Shown one piece after another: positions 11,971 to 24,149 of a DNA stretch of 64,000 nt. Every line of letters begins with the position of its first letter. Within the stretch, counting starts at the first letter, position 1. The notes under the pieces are model-generated. The model had not been told where the DNA came from and did not search any database. It saw only the letters and a program-made list of their open reading frames with translations. Origin of the DNA: Diorhabda sublineata (lineage: Eukaryota > Arthropoda > Insecta > Coleoptera > Chrysomelidae); assembly GCF_026230105.1 (NCBI RefSeq), contig NC_079474.1, forward strand, positions 9,372,187-9,436,186, in the 5' to 3' direction. The position numbers and the translations under genes were made by a program.

Positions 11971-14900
11971 CTACCAAACGATATTTTCAATCCATGGTAT
12001 ATATTCTGATACTCTAGTATAAATGGCAGGTGTATTACTAAATCCGCACAATTTTCCAAACGATGTTATTCCTATCAAATAAAAATAGCACATATTTCCA
12101 GTTTTGGTAACTACGAGTGGACCGCCGGAATCTCCCTAAAAATACATAGCAATTTGATAGCATCCCTAGTGGAAATACTATTTTTTTACAAAAAATGATT
12201 TATTAAATCGCTAAGTTCATCAAAAAAAATTATTATTATAAAGTTTTTTTATTTCAAATGTTCTGAATCAATAAAACCTATTTTCTCGATAAAAGATACC
12301 GCTTTGGGTAAAAAACAAGCACACATTCCACTCGAGTAATTCCAGTAGTGTCTGCCGTGTGGAGATACCTGTGGATATTGATCTTTAGATTCTGTAGGTT
12401 GTAGTGTTCGGGAGAGACGTGCCTTTGTAGCTGATTCCACAGGCTTGCACATCTCCAAAGAACGGAGTCCTGATAAATTGACGTCATAGGCGTCTGCTCA
12501 GGTCAGCAACCTTCCTTCTATGCTCTAAGCTGTTCAAGTTTTTGGTCAACTCTAAATGGCCTATAAGTCGAATTGTTCTCTTCTGTATTGTGTCGAGCAT
12601 CCTCGGGGTATGCTTGGAAGCTAAGCTCCGAATGTGCAAGCAATACTCCAAATATGGACGAACTTGGGCCTTGGAGAGGGTATATACTCGTAGCCAAGGC
12701 ATACTGCTCCCAACAAGCGAATTTGCATTTGAGCAATTTGATGGTGATATTTTATGACAGGGCCAAATCTTTAGCCGCAGTGCCAGCCTTCTTCATAAAA
12801 ACAGCAGCCTGGGTCTTTTCTGTATTAAAATCAATCAAATTGCTTCCACTTCACTCCACACTGTTTTCAAGATCGGTATTGATGGAAGTGTTGATATCTA
12901 CGGATTTGGGTGTTAATCGAATTAATTGGGGCGGCTGATCTGAACGACGACTTCAGTGTGCTATCGTTGGCGAAGTTATAGATCGATTTTGCAGTGTTGT
13001 CGAGTAGATAGTTGATGTACAGGAGAAAGAGAGTAGGTGACAAGATGCATCTCTGGGGAACACCAGCGTTGACCTCAAATCTTTCTGAGGTGTATCCATC
13101 GATAGCGAACTGGATGGATCAGTCTTTGATGAAGCTACTAATCTAATGGATGAGTGAAGGCGACAAATCGTGCGTAGATGATTGACATGCCAAATCCTGT
13201 CAAAAACCTTCGATATGTCTAGTGTGATTGCTTGAGAGTCTCCATATTTTTCTCTAGTTTCGATCCATGCTTTGGTGACATAAGCTAGTCGCTGATTATG
13301 TTAGTAGACTCAAGATATCTCTAGATTTGCTGGTTAACCACTTTTTACATGACCTTGGAAATGGTTAGGACTAAAAAAATCGGTCAGGTGTTGTTGGGAA
13401 CCGTCTTTTTTTGTTATGGGTTGAACCCGAGCAAGTTTCCAATCCGTTGCGAAGAGACCTTTTTTTATATGTATGAGAAAAGATTTTGCATAGCGGATTT
13501 GTTAGTTCGGCACGCATTTCTTCAAAACGATTGGAGGTATTCCATCGGAGCCAGTGGTTTTATTGATGTGCAAGCATTTGTGAAGTTTTACCACAGCTCA
13601 GTGTCGAAATTCTGCAATCTATGAACCAACTCCATGCAATGAATAAATAAAATATTTGCGAAAAAATTGACTTCTACTTTTAAAATGCACAAATTACTTA
13701 CATAACATGTATCTTTTCCGCCTTTAAGATCTCCAGCGCATACCATCGAAGACGCTATTCCCCTCGGTAGAGATACATCGCTCGGAAAAGTCGTCTTACA
13801 TCTTTCGTTTGTATAAACGTTTAACGTGACTTTCATAAGTTTCTCGCTGTTATCGGCGGCAAAATCGGTTCTTCCCCAACCGGTGGCTATAGCCTTACCG
13901 TTTTGTATATCGCTGTTTAAATTTAAACACGCCGGTCGAATAAATCGCGTAAATATTACTTCGTCTCGAGTTTCTAGTAGAGCGATATCGTTATATTTGG
14001 AAGGAGGCGAATAATTAGGATGGATTATTATTCTTCTTAAAGGATAATCTTTATATTGAGAACCGTCATTTTCCGATGACAAATCTAGTTCGCCGAGACG
14101 AACTACTGTTGGCTTGCCGCTAAAAAAATCGCTCGTTTATCGTAGTGATAGTATCAAAAATCAACTACTCACGCGTCAGTAGTAAAAGTACAGTGAGCGG
14201 CAGTTACGATGAATCTATTACTTATTAGAGTTCCCCCACATCTCCAAGGTTCAGATGTGGCATTAAATCCTACAAGAGCCTAAAATGAAAAAAATCTACG
14301 TATATTTATAATTCTTAGAATCCATTAATCATTTCATTGAAATTATACCATGAAAGGGAATTCTCCCGGTTCCGCTGGTTCACCACCTACTATTAAAGGT
14401 TTTACGTTATAATCGCATTTGGGATTTTTTATTGTAATAGGAACCGCATCCGAAATTAGCGGTAAAACACCGACGACGGCTGTAACCGGTCTATTATATT
14501 CTTCACATTCTAAAACACTTTCATTTGTAAAATATACGTAAAATAAAAAGACGATACTCTTACTTACTTTCTTGGCTTATTCTCTTTTGTTGTTGTTTAT
14601 CCAAATTATCGTCAACGATTCTCTTTTCTAAAATTAAAATTACCTAATAAATACCTCAATTATAACTTTTACATTTTATTCATTCGAAGATCGTTACATT
14701 TTTCCACAATTCAGTCAAATCAAATTTCCCTCGGAATCAGTTACGAGGTACCTCCAAAACATATGGCTTCAGGTGTAGAAAAACGTTGATCTTGCAATTT
14801 TCTTTCAACTGTGGCAATGAGAAGAAATAATTTTGTGCTAAACAAGAACTCTACGGCGGATGACCCATAGTTCGATGTTAGGGCTACTCACTTGTTTGAG

Positions 14901-17900
14901 CTGTTGTGTGATAAATCGCATTGTCATGGTGGAGAACGATTCGTCTTCTGCGATTGGCTTCCCTGATTTTTTCTGGCAAACAAATGGTGGTATACCATTT
15001 AGACTTGACCGTTCTACGTTGCTCCAATGGGACGATGGCGACATGTCCAGTTATTCCGAAAAATCAGCTGACCATTTGCTTTGAAGTGTTTCGTGTGTGA
15101 ACAACTATTGTTGGACTTGGCTCCTCTTGTCAAACCGATACAGTCCATTGTTGTTTAGATTCGGGTTCATGTGCATAGATCTATGTTTCGTTGCCTGTCA
15201 CGATCTTATAGACGTCTTTTGAAGCACCGCTATTGAATTTTTTCACCATTTCTTTTGCACCTATCGACACAAGCTTATTTTTAGCGATTGCCAAATTATG
15301 CGTTATCCAACTCGAGTAAATCTTGAATATATGCGAGTGAAATTAATGCCCAAGTATGCGTCAATCTCACGGTATGTCACAGGACGATTCTGAAATATCA
15401 GTTTACGAACAGCCGATTTTAGACGACCTTCACATAATTCATTCTGTAGCGATTGAGTTCGAAAAATCACCGAGGTGATACTTCATCACGAAAAGTAGAA
15501 GCGAGTTTATCGGCACATTGCTGTTAGTTTAATCCACGTAGAAAATCATCGCACGAAAATTTTCGCGATTTAATTCCACTTTTGACCATGATGAATGTGA
15601 TAGTTATCTGTAAACCACTCAAATATCACTCATATGACAACACGTTCTGAGTACGATCACAATTAAAGATTTCAAACTTTATGACGGCAATGTGAGATAC
15701 CTCATGTTTGAGACGTTCAAAGGTAAAATTCCCTCGCACAACTAATTAGAGATTCCTTTAATTTAAGATTTAATCACTTTAAAAAAATAGATACCATAAT
15801 ACCTTCGCAACATACAATGGCCGTAATTAAGTCGTCTGCATATCCGCACAACGTTTGTTCAATTCCTAATTTTGCTTCTTCCACTGCAGTTGGACAATCT
15901 GTAATTATTTTACAAATACCCGATTTGAGTGAACCTTTTAATGTACATTTATCGCCACCTAAAAATTATTTCATGAGTTCATTGTAGGCCAGTTATTTCT
16001 GAATTCTATATATTTATACTAACACTACAAAACTTATTTTTAATTTATATTTTATTTTCAATTATTAAAACATTGAGAACAAATATTACTACAGTGTTGC
16101 CGGATTACAAAATTCAATTTCAGTAGATTAAAAGTTGAAAGATCAATAGAATGTTGGGTGCTTAATATAATGCTGGTCATCAAATAGCGGAAATTTTATC
16201 TTTACTAAAAGAGACGTCCCACTACGAACTGATAATTAAACAATTTGTCCAGGTCCGCATTACAATATTCAATTTTCAGAATCAGTGAATCATTTAAATA
16301 AAAGTATAGATAAACAATAACATTACACAAAAAATGTCTCATGGAATTCCTAGATAAAGCCGGTTACTAAATCGAATAATACTGAGAAAATAATGAACAT
16401 AAATAGAGTATTACGTATTAAACATAATTCAAAATATTTTTTCTATAATCATCAGTAGGTACTTTTAATAGGGTTTCCGGTTCACAGTCTGTAACTAGTT
16501 GTGAGCAGTGTATTAAGTGTCAAATTATTCTTAAATAAAAGTTTTATGAACAATAAAGTATATGGCAACCGTGGCTTTAAGATAAACCATCAACAAGTCA
16601 ATTTGAAGTTTTGGAAAACGTCTTACCACAGAGGCCAAAAATTTGGAAAGAGATAGCAACATCTATCAACAGATGCTCAAAAAGTGATTTAAACTATTTT
16701 CAACCGACTTTGTTGTCGAGGTATGTCCAGGAAACAAAGTTTGTGACAAGTACTTCTCAGACTACACTCTACAAAATTGCAAAACGAGGTGTGACAATGA
16801 AACGAAAAGGGAATGATTTAGGAAATTTTTCGAAAATTAAACCTGATAGATTAACTCAAATATGCGAAACAATCTACAGTATGTTCGCATCAAACATAAT
16901 GTCAAATGTACAGACATTGGAAATATTTTTGAAACAACATGGTTTTAGATATTGAACAGTAAATAATAGAAATAACAGTAATGGAAAGTGGGCGTTTGAT
17001 AAAGTGGAGAAATGAATATGTAACAAAAATTTGAGAGTATCGCAATGAAGGAAGACATTTCTGTTACTTGGATGAAACATAGTTTGTCTCCCACGCGACT
17101 GTTCATAAAGTGTGGACAAATGATAATAACCCCTCCATTCCAGATGTAAATGTATATGCATATTACTTTGCGGTTGGATAAATGATGCTTTATTATTAAG
17201 TTCGAAGCATGTCAAGGACAGCTCTTTAGATTATCGCCAGGATATCCAAGAGACCCTTTTTGAGTCTTGGTTAAAAAAAACTGGTACAACCCCTACATGC
17301 AAATAGTGTTATTGTGTTAACGCCTCGTATCATTCAAGACAAATTCTTAAAATTCCAACTTAATCATCTTCCAAAGCCGAAATACAGGAATTTCTACTTG
17401 AACAAGATTTATATGTCTAAGAGCATTATACAAAGAAGCTACTCATAGAAGTTTTGGAAACAAAAATGATTACCAAATAATATACGTTACACGAATTGGC
17501 CAAGAAGAATGATCACACTGTTTTAAAAGTACTTCCGTACTTACTTACTTACATTACATTCAAATCCAGTCAATTTTATATGGTCGCAACTAAAGACAAG
17601 AACTAACATTTCACCCAAAAATTCCCCCTCCGTTTTAGAGCTGATAATGTAAGAATGTTCAAACATTAACCCCGAGAATTGGAGAAATGTTATAAGTCAC
17701 ATGAAAAGACTTAAAAACCAATATTTACAACATATACCAGGTTCAAATAGACTTGTAATTGAATTAAACTACAATGATTTTGAGGAATGAGGACACATGT
17801 GCTAGATATTTAGAATCATTGTATTGTAGGTATTAGATGTATTATAAATTAAGACCACAGGGGAAAAACTTGTAAGTTGCAATTTTAGAATTTCCAAAGA

Positions 17901-20039
17901 AATTGTCATAGCTATGTAATTAAAAAGTTCCCCAGTATGATTGTAATGTTATAAAATATTCACTGTATTGTATCTATATTATGGTAACAAAAACAAGAGA
18001 AAAAATTGTGTTAACAACTTTTTCTGCTAAATATTTTTTAGATCTATAAGCAACTTTCATAAAAAAGTGCTATGTAATTTTTTCTTCAGTTTTCAAGTTT
18101 TCAATTATGGAGAACGTTTGTGATAACATTTTCGCTATTGGACGACATTATATTACAACCAAATCCCTCATAGAATACGATGTGTAAACGAAGGCACAAT
18201 ATCATTTATTAAAACCATGCTCTATCAATTCAAGCACCTGCAGCTTTATCAGTTCGATTTCTATTGCATACAAATTGCAATTCTAGTTCATTTAGGTTAA
18301 ATAACTAACCAACTCAAGACGGCTCATTGATCGAAAAACTTCTGTAAAACTTTTTCGTTTTCTACTTGTTCCTGATATTTTTGTTAGCATTTTATTGAGT
18401 TTACTTTTAATTTTAGAGGGTTGTTAGCAGCCAGATTGAAAAAAAAGGGTCAGTTTCGAGGTTCGTTTCAACACTTATCTGATTTGGAGAAGAATTGAGT
18501 CTCCGATTGCGTTACAGGGTGTTTCTAAAGTGTGCAACAAAATTTAGGTGATTGCTACATTTTCTAAGAATATCGTAAATTTCCACAATAATCATATATG
18601 GGCAGACGAGAATCACCATGAGATTATAGAGTGCCATTTTCAAAATGTTTCAGTGAACGTTGGGATCGTTATTGTAGGGGTTAGTTTAATTGGTCCAAAT
18701 TTTCTGTCTCGGACATTAAATGGAATTTCTTACATCAGTTTTCTCGAAAATGATCCCCTGAATTACTTGAAGACATCGCACTCAATATCAGGCAAAGTAT
18801 GTGGTTCATGCACGATGGTGCTTCACTACACATTTAGATGCAACATATCCCAACAGTTGGATTGGTTGAGAAGGGCGCCAGCATTTGTTTATGAGGTTAC
18901 CTTAAATCATTAGTCTACACGACACTCATAATTAATATCAACAATTTGAAGAATCGTATTCATACAGCGTGTTACACCATAAAAAATACACCTCAAATCT
19001 TGGAACGTAGGCGATGTTCACGTATTTTGACTAGAGATGGTCATGCCCAGCATTTATATTTCACATATTTACTGTCCACTCATATTATTTAAACAAATAT
19101 GAAATATGGTGTTCATTTATATTCTCTGTGCAGCTATTGGTTTTGGGAAAAGAATCTAAGAATAAAAAATATTTTTTAATAAAACAAGGATTTTAAGTTA
19201 TAATTTTATTTCATGAAACATCACCTTGAAAGAAAGTTTTGACATGAACTGAAGAATAGGTTGCTAATTTCACCCCGTATAATGTAACAGGAATATTGAA
19301 ATAATACCGTGGTTAGTCCTTTGCGAGTGCACCTTTTAAGGGTGATATCTCGGAAAGGAGTGAGCTGAGAAAATTGTATTATAAGAAAGGCTCATCTTAA
19401 TTTCATATAAAAATCACTTCCTAAATTTTGTCGCATGAATTTAGAAGCACTCTGTATATCCGATCTTCGAAGAAGCATTCAAAGTTTGCAGATACATATG
19501 TACAACTACCTTAATAATGATTTTCTTAAGAAAAAAGTCCAAACAGTTAATTATTGAACAATTTTGCTATTGCGACAAATGTAGATTCAAACTACATACA
19601 ACAATTTTAACAACTCCTTTGAAAATAGTAGGTACCTAAGTTCAAAGATAATTTCACATAATGAATTTTCTTAACCACGAAAAAAATGAGGTCATTTTTA
19701 TCTACAATTTCCATAAACGATAATAAACGTGTAAATATATAAAAATATATAATTCATAATTCAAAAGGCGATTGATCAAATATTCGAAGGTCTATTCAAA
19801 TGCAATTAAGTCGTATCCTAGTTTTTTTAGTTTTTTAGTTTTCCATATTTAAACATATTAATACGGTAAGTATAAACTAAACTGTATTTGATTTACTTTA
19901 TTTTACTTCATTTGTGTGCAATTGAACTTCAAAATAAATTTAATAAAAATTACGATGTATTTATATAGGAATTACCTTGGGCAATCACTTTCAAACACGA
20001 ACACAATAAAACTAGAAAGGTTAATAATTGTTTCTTCAT
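11971..20039 (-). CDS. CLIP-domain serine protease zymogen (snake-like), complete, 7 exons
   Basis: Exons in transcript order: 20039-19976, 15958-15803, 14627-14568, 14509-14349, 14279-14173, 14119-13702, 12135-11971. All borders are GT-AG and all phases agree, giving 376 residues. Residues 1-21 (MKKQLLTFLVLLCSCLKVIA) are a signal peptide. A CLIP domain follows with six cysteines at 26, 37, 43, 59, 71 and 72. A linker with KCEEY leads to KPL|IVGG at 132/133, the activation site, which has Leu rather than Arg/Lys at P1. The triad is His176 (TAAHC), Asp227 (NDIALL) and Ser325 (GDSGGP); Asp319 in KDTC predicts trypsin-like specificity. Family knowledge: extracellular cascade proteases of dorsal-ventral patterning, Toll signalling or melanization. 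Cys125 probably tethers the CLIP part to the catalytic domain. Introns are loaded with transposon fossils. Confidence 0.93.
12249..13628 (-). mobile_element. Non-LTR retrotransposon reverse transcriptase fossil
   Basis: Read on the minus strand, the segment runs KTTGSDGIPPIVLKK (about 13570), LFATDWKLARVQPI (about 13450), YGDSQAITLDISKVFDRIWH (about 13200), GVPQRCILSPTLFLLYIN (about 13060), a FAND box in place of FADD (about 12980), then KAQVRPYLEYC and a C-terminal SEHYNLQNLK-like tail near 12400. This is the order of motifs of a jockey/R1-type reverse transcriptase and its 3' end. Frameshifts, stops and the altered catalytic box show it is dead. It occupies the intron between the last two protease exons, in the same orientation as the gene. 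Confidence 0.88.
14690..15725 (-). mobile_element. Nearly full-length decayed mariner element (family A)
   Basis: Minus-strand frames give, in order, an N-terminal part near 15400-15550, IYAHEPESKQQWTV (about 15170), ITGHVAIVPLEQRRTVKSKW (about 15030), REANRRRRIVLHHDN (about 14950) and QDQRFSTPE (about 14790). This is the order of a mariner transposase with its DDD core. Stops and frame changes are frequent. Three further copies of the same lineage lie at 35383-35668, 62285-62650 and 63176-63766, and a terminal fragment at 42395-42500. It lies in protease intron 2. Confidence 0.85.
16590..17815 (+). mobile_element. IS630/Tc1-type DDE element fossil
   Basis: Plus-strand frames spell scattered parts of a DDE_3-type transposase: GRHFCYLDET (about 17055), HKVWTNDNNPS (about 17110), ANSVIVLTPRI (about 17300), FWKQK and a C-terminal NFIWSQLKT-like box (about 17580; the family has an N-P-I-E-x-x-W motif here). 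Frames are badly broken. A more continuous but unassigned frame at 16611-16955 may be its N-terminal half. It lies in the first protease intron. Confidence 0.75.
18515..19454 (+). mobile_element. 940-bp internally deleted IS630/Tc1-type element with TA-flanked inverted repeats
   Basis: The left end CAGGGTGTTTCTAAAGTGTG and the reverse complement of the right end, CAGAGTGCTTCTAAATTCAT, continue into a shared ACAAAATTTAGG. Each end is bordered by TA (18513-18514 and 19455-19456). The inside reads HIWADENHHEIIE, LIGPNFLSRTLNG and FMHDGASLHF-like frames (18590-18830), then TPQILERRR near 19000, all parts of a transposase DDE core and tail. The transposase N-terminus is missing straight after the left repeat, so it is a deletion derivative that could only be mobilised in trans, and its frame is also broken. 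Confidence 0.85.
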
Positions 20040-21400
20040 TGTATTGTTTGTTTACAAAAACCAATTTAGAATTATTACTTGTCACAGAGATTTACCAGAC
20101 GGAATTCACAAGTTTTATAAGAAATTAATATCGTACAACAACAACCCATAGGCGTCACATCTCTTTTTTTAGTTTTTTTTTTGTAGAAATAAGTGCATAA
20201 ATTAAACCGTCAGGTCACTCATCGGGAGAAATATATTTTACAGAATATATTATACAGTAGTACTATTTCACTGATGCTGATTATGATAATGATTTTCAAA
20301 TATAATAATTAAACAGAATCTTTGACGTTATACAGGTTATCAAGGTTGAATTAATCTAGTGCAAGACTCATTAATTATTCATTATTTTTTCGATAATAAA
20401 CAATATAAGTTCAAGGATGTTTTAAACAATTTATAAAAATAAATTTTGTTTCATTTTCAATTTATATGAAAATGTTATGGATATGCAAACTCAAAATAAA
20501 AGCGTGTAATATCTTCGATAAAATCCTACCATGGAGTGTTTAGCGGAAAAAAACTCAACTCCGCTTTTAAATAGTTTAACTAAATTAAAAATTGCGATTA
20601 CGTCCACTGGTGTCCAGTTTAGAAAGTTTAAAATAACATTTTCTCTTGGTTACTTCAGCTATAAAGTTTTTTATGACAAGTTTTCACTTCGATAACTTCT
20701 CCTGATAGCCTCGGTCTTGTCTTTCTCAATGCACCATCCTGTACAATAAACATATTGGAACATGTCCTACGAAGATAACTGGGAAGTAAACCGGATTAAT
20801 GATGACACATTATGTTTAAATATGATTGCAAAAATTACACACATCGATAATCTAGTTCAATAGTGTAACATGAATTATCTCGCCATACCTGCTGGGAACA
20901 TTAAAATTATAATAACCATATATTAAGTTATAACAATGTGTCCTTTTTTCGTGCTCCATTAACGTATCGTCTCGTTAGTTATTTAACTTATGTCCAAAAA
21001 CGCAATTGTTGAGAAATTGTAAAATTCTATTATTCTGACCGTTTGTTTAATTTTTATATTCTGTCAACATAATTTCTTAATCCGTGTTAGTAATGGAGAA
21101 TAATTTTGTATTGTAGCTTTGTTAAACATTTGAATTTTGAACGAGTTGTTCCTTTTTTGGATTACATTTTAGAAAACTTATTTAATATGGCTGTAGCAAC
21201 TTACAAAACAAAATATAAGAAGTGTAAAAGTAATATTTTATTTAAATTTAAACATTGTTAACATTGAAAATAACTGTTGCGAACAATAAGATATAATAAT
21301 TATTATTGATAAACTTTTTTGTGAATGTCAGAAATTAAACTAACTCTAAAAAAATCATTAGGAAATAGATTTCTCGAGATAATGAAAACTGAATGTAATT
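20040..21400. other. Intergenic, 5' flank of the CLIP protease gene
   Basis: No gene recognised. AT-rich, with A/T homopolymers. The promoter of the minus-strand protease should lie just above 20040. I see no confident TATA box or initiator. Confidence 0.4.
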
Positions 21401-22000
21401 TTGTATAATTCATTTGACATTGACTCAAACATTGAATCATCATTTTCAAACGTCATTTCTAACATGTCTATTCCATTTATTTATACACCTTTACCATATA
21501 TAAAATCAGTTACTCCTAAACTTTCTGGAATCTTTAAACAACGCAATATTAAAATAGCGTACAGTCAAACGCTAAACATTCAATCTAATTTTACTAATGT
21601 GAAAGATAACACACCAATCAATAAATTACCTAACATAGTATATGAAGTACCTTGTTTAAATTGTGACAAAAAGTACAATGGTCAGTCGAAAAGGTCACTG
21701 ATCAGTCCGAAAACTTCCGACAAAAGTGATAGCCGATTATATCCTGATAGATGTTCATTAGCGACTCATTTCTATCACGAAGGACACAATATGAATTATG
21801 AATCTGCCAAAGTTTTGACAGCTGAAAAAAACTACAAAAAACGTCTATTTTTAGAAACATTATGTATTGCCCAAAATGATCAATGCATCAATAAGAAAAC
21901 TGATTTAAATAACCTTAGGGTAATTTATGCATATCTTTTAGATTTTCAAAAAAAGAATTTCTATAAAAAATTCAACGCTATTGACAACCAACTAACCTAA
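21401..22000 (+). mobile_element. Penelope-like element, C-terminal GIY-YIG endonuclease segment
   Basis: A 199-residue open frame carries LPYIKSVTPKLSGIFKQRNI, the linker after the reverse transcriptase of Penelope-like elements, then NIVYEVPCLNCDKKYNGQS, which corresponds to the paired GIY and YIG strands plus the Cys pair of the insect class. It goes on through a His-containing ATHFYHEGHNMNY stretch to KKRLFLETLCIAQN. The YIG box reads YNG, and the region with the catalytic Arg is altered, so activity is doubtful. The reverse transcriptase part is missing upstream, consistent with 5' truncation. Confidence 0.82.
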
Positions 22001-22190
22001 CCTAACTTATTAAATTCAACTGCACTCATAATGACCTAATATTTGAAATATAATGTTATTTTTAAATTAACCAATCAATTTTCAACATCATTCACAACAA
22101 CCTAACCTTATCTAACCTATAAAATTTAACGTCATCCATAATCATACCAATGGAAATTAATAACGATTTCTATAGTAACCAGAATCAATA
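22000..22190. repeat. Diverged tandem duplication with CCTAA words
   Basis: Two related segments, about 21992-22055 and 22098-22160, both start with CAAC plus AACCTAACCT-like words and go on through an AAATTCAAC/AAATTTAAC and CATAATGACC/CATAATCATACC stretch. The CCTAA words equal the insect telomere repeat but make up only a few units. The duplication abuts the Penelope-like open frame and is probably its 3' untranslated part. Confidence 0.5.
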
Positions 22191-22344
22191 TTCCAATCAA
22201 TTAATTCTATCAAGGGTCAATTTAATTATTGAATTTTGAAATTTAAAACCACTGCAAATCTTAATAAATTATTGTAAGTAAATTTTATTATTGTTATACA
22301 TTTATACATATTTCACATATTGTATTTAACCATAATTTCAGTCC

Positions 22345-22372
22345 CAGACGATAAAGTATCCGAAAGCTCGGG
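22345..22372 (+). ncRNA. Degenerate hammerhead-like motif at the 3' end of the Penelope-like element
   Basis: The sequence CAGACGATAAAGTATCCGAA followed by AGCTCGGG has a small GATA/TATC stem between a CUGANGA-like half (with A at the normally invariant U) and a CGAAA half. Penelope-like elements are known to carry hammerhead ribozymes near their ends. The departure from the core makes catalysis unlikely here; it is more probably a decayed relic. Confidence 0.35.
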
Positions 22373-22399
22373 AAATATATAAAAGTTAGTCCACTTTGG

Positions 22400-24149
22400 T
22401 GTTTAATTTTGCCACATCCCCAATACGAAAACGCTCATAATCTAGCGACGAAATACAGTTATGCCGGGCCTTAATTTCAACGAGTACTGGAATTAACTGT
22501 GACCGCTTTGCGACTGATCATCCAAAATATTCAAAATCATGTATTAAAATCCACTTTGCAGACTCTTTCTCCCACATATCTACACTTGCACAACACTGCA
22601 TAGTCGAAATAAAACCAACATTGTATTTCCTTAAGTAACAACTCTTTAATAATACCCTTCGCAGTAAAACTAGGAATAACGAGGTATGAAAACTAACAAA
22701 TAACTTCACCAAGCAAATAAATCTGCGCACAAAAGCTTACGGCAGACATTTTAAAATGGTATGTAATACCGTGATATCAGCTCATTTTGATAGTTCGATA
22801 GATTACTTAATATATAACTTCTGTCAATAGATAATTTCTTGATCAAATTCTTAGCTCAAATGGGTGAATTATTTTGATCTTGAATATATATTATATCGTT
22901 AACGTTAACGATCAAATACTTTAAAATATTTACTTTTAATTCTAATGAGCAGAGCCGTTGATAGGTTTTTGCGGTTTTTATACTTTTAGGCATTTCAGCA
23001 TAAAAATAGTTTATGAATATTGAACTCTAGTGCAAACTCTATGCGAGGGTGTAAATAGTTGATAATTACACAATAACAATAATTAATCATCTAGAATCTA
23101 TTATACAACTAAATAAATATCATGGAAGAATCAACGCACAAAAAAGTATTAAAAATCAAAAGTTCTAGTGGATCATGTTTCAAATTTGAAATTTTCTGCG
23201 AAAATTGAATATGACGTTTGGAAACTGTGATTAAATCTCGTTCTGATTTAGAATCATAGATCGACCATAAGTTAAGATCACGATCCGCAATCAGCTGATA
23301 AGTGAACAACCTAAACCCGGGTTATAGTTTCCGAAAAGTCCATCTCTATGTTGTGAGCAAATGTCACCCATAGAGTTAATATTTATCATTCCAAATGACA
23401 AATTTGGTACAAACTTATAAATAAAATTGCCGATTTCAATTTTCATATTTTTTCAAACAAGTAGTTTCCATAAAAAATGGTTGTATAGAGCTATTGTCAC
23501 CTATCGGTAACGGTAACAATCGGGAACATGTTGAATGTTCGCGGGAATTACTCATGTGGTTACAATTCAATAATTTTTCCTCTAAGAAAAGTCACAACTT
23601 GACGTTTGATAACAGAACTAAGACGATTTAATAAATATCACCTCTTCCGCTACCCATAGCACAATAGAGCATAATATATAGCACAGTTTAAATAAAAAAA
23701 ATGACACAGTAATAATTCTTCTGGTAAATCATGAAACGTCAAAATAATTTGTGTTTTATGGAACAACCGTTGATCAGATGAATTCCCTTGACAATTTTGA
23801 AGTTGACAGATGATTTGAATCTATTATGTTTCATTTTAACTTGTATTATTTTGTATCTTCTATTTCTTCAAAACTTTTAGGTTAGCATTAGAATAATAAA
23901 ACAAACATTTGTGTTTTCTAAGATATGCATTAGGTTATAATTGTTTTAATAACGAATAGTTTTGTGCATTGTGAACGGATCTTTCGGGAAAATTAAAATA
24001 AGAAATAAACTGTTCTTCTAATAATACTGCATATTGTGTATAAAATAGTGTCTTATTGATTTTTCATCCTTTTAAAATAGATATCTTGTACACTTTTCAG
24101 TAAGATAGTAGAATATTAACTCTTATATTTTTCGTTATTGTTATATTCA
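22400..24149. other. Intergenic, 5' flank of Jarid2
   Basis: No coding region recognised. It includes an 18-bp perfect palindrome, ATCGTTAACGTTAACGAT, at 22895-22912. The Jarid2 5' UTR probably lies in the last few hundred bases; an in-frame TAA at 24117-24119 precedes the chosen ATG. Confidence 0.5.
22895..22912. other. 18-bp perfect palindrome
   Basis: ATCGTTAACGTTAACGAT is its own reverse complement. It contains two overlapping GTTAAC words. It lies 1.2 kb upstream of the Jarid2 start and could be a dimeric protein binding site or chance. Confidence 0.4.

Noticed and set aside
16611..16955. Possible host gene of 114 codons
   Set aside because: It runs into transposase-like frames in the same orientation; more likely the N-terminal half of that fossil, though not proven.
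22000..22130. True telomere or subtelomere
   Set aside because: Only a few CCTAA words are present, followed by single-copy genes on both sides; interstitial or part of a transposon tail.
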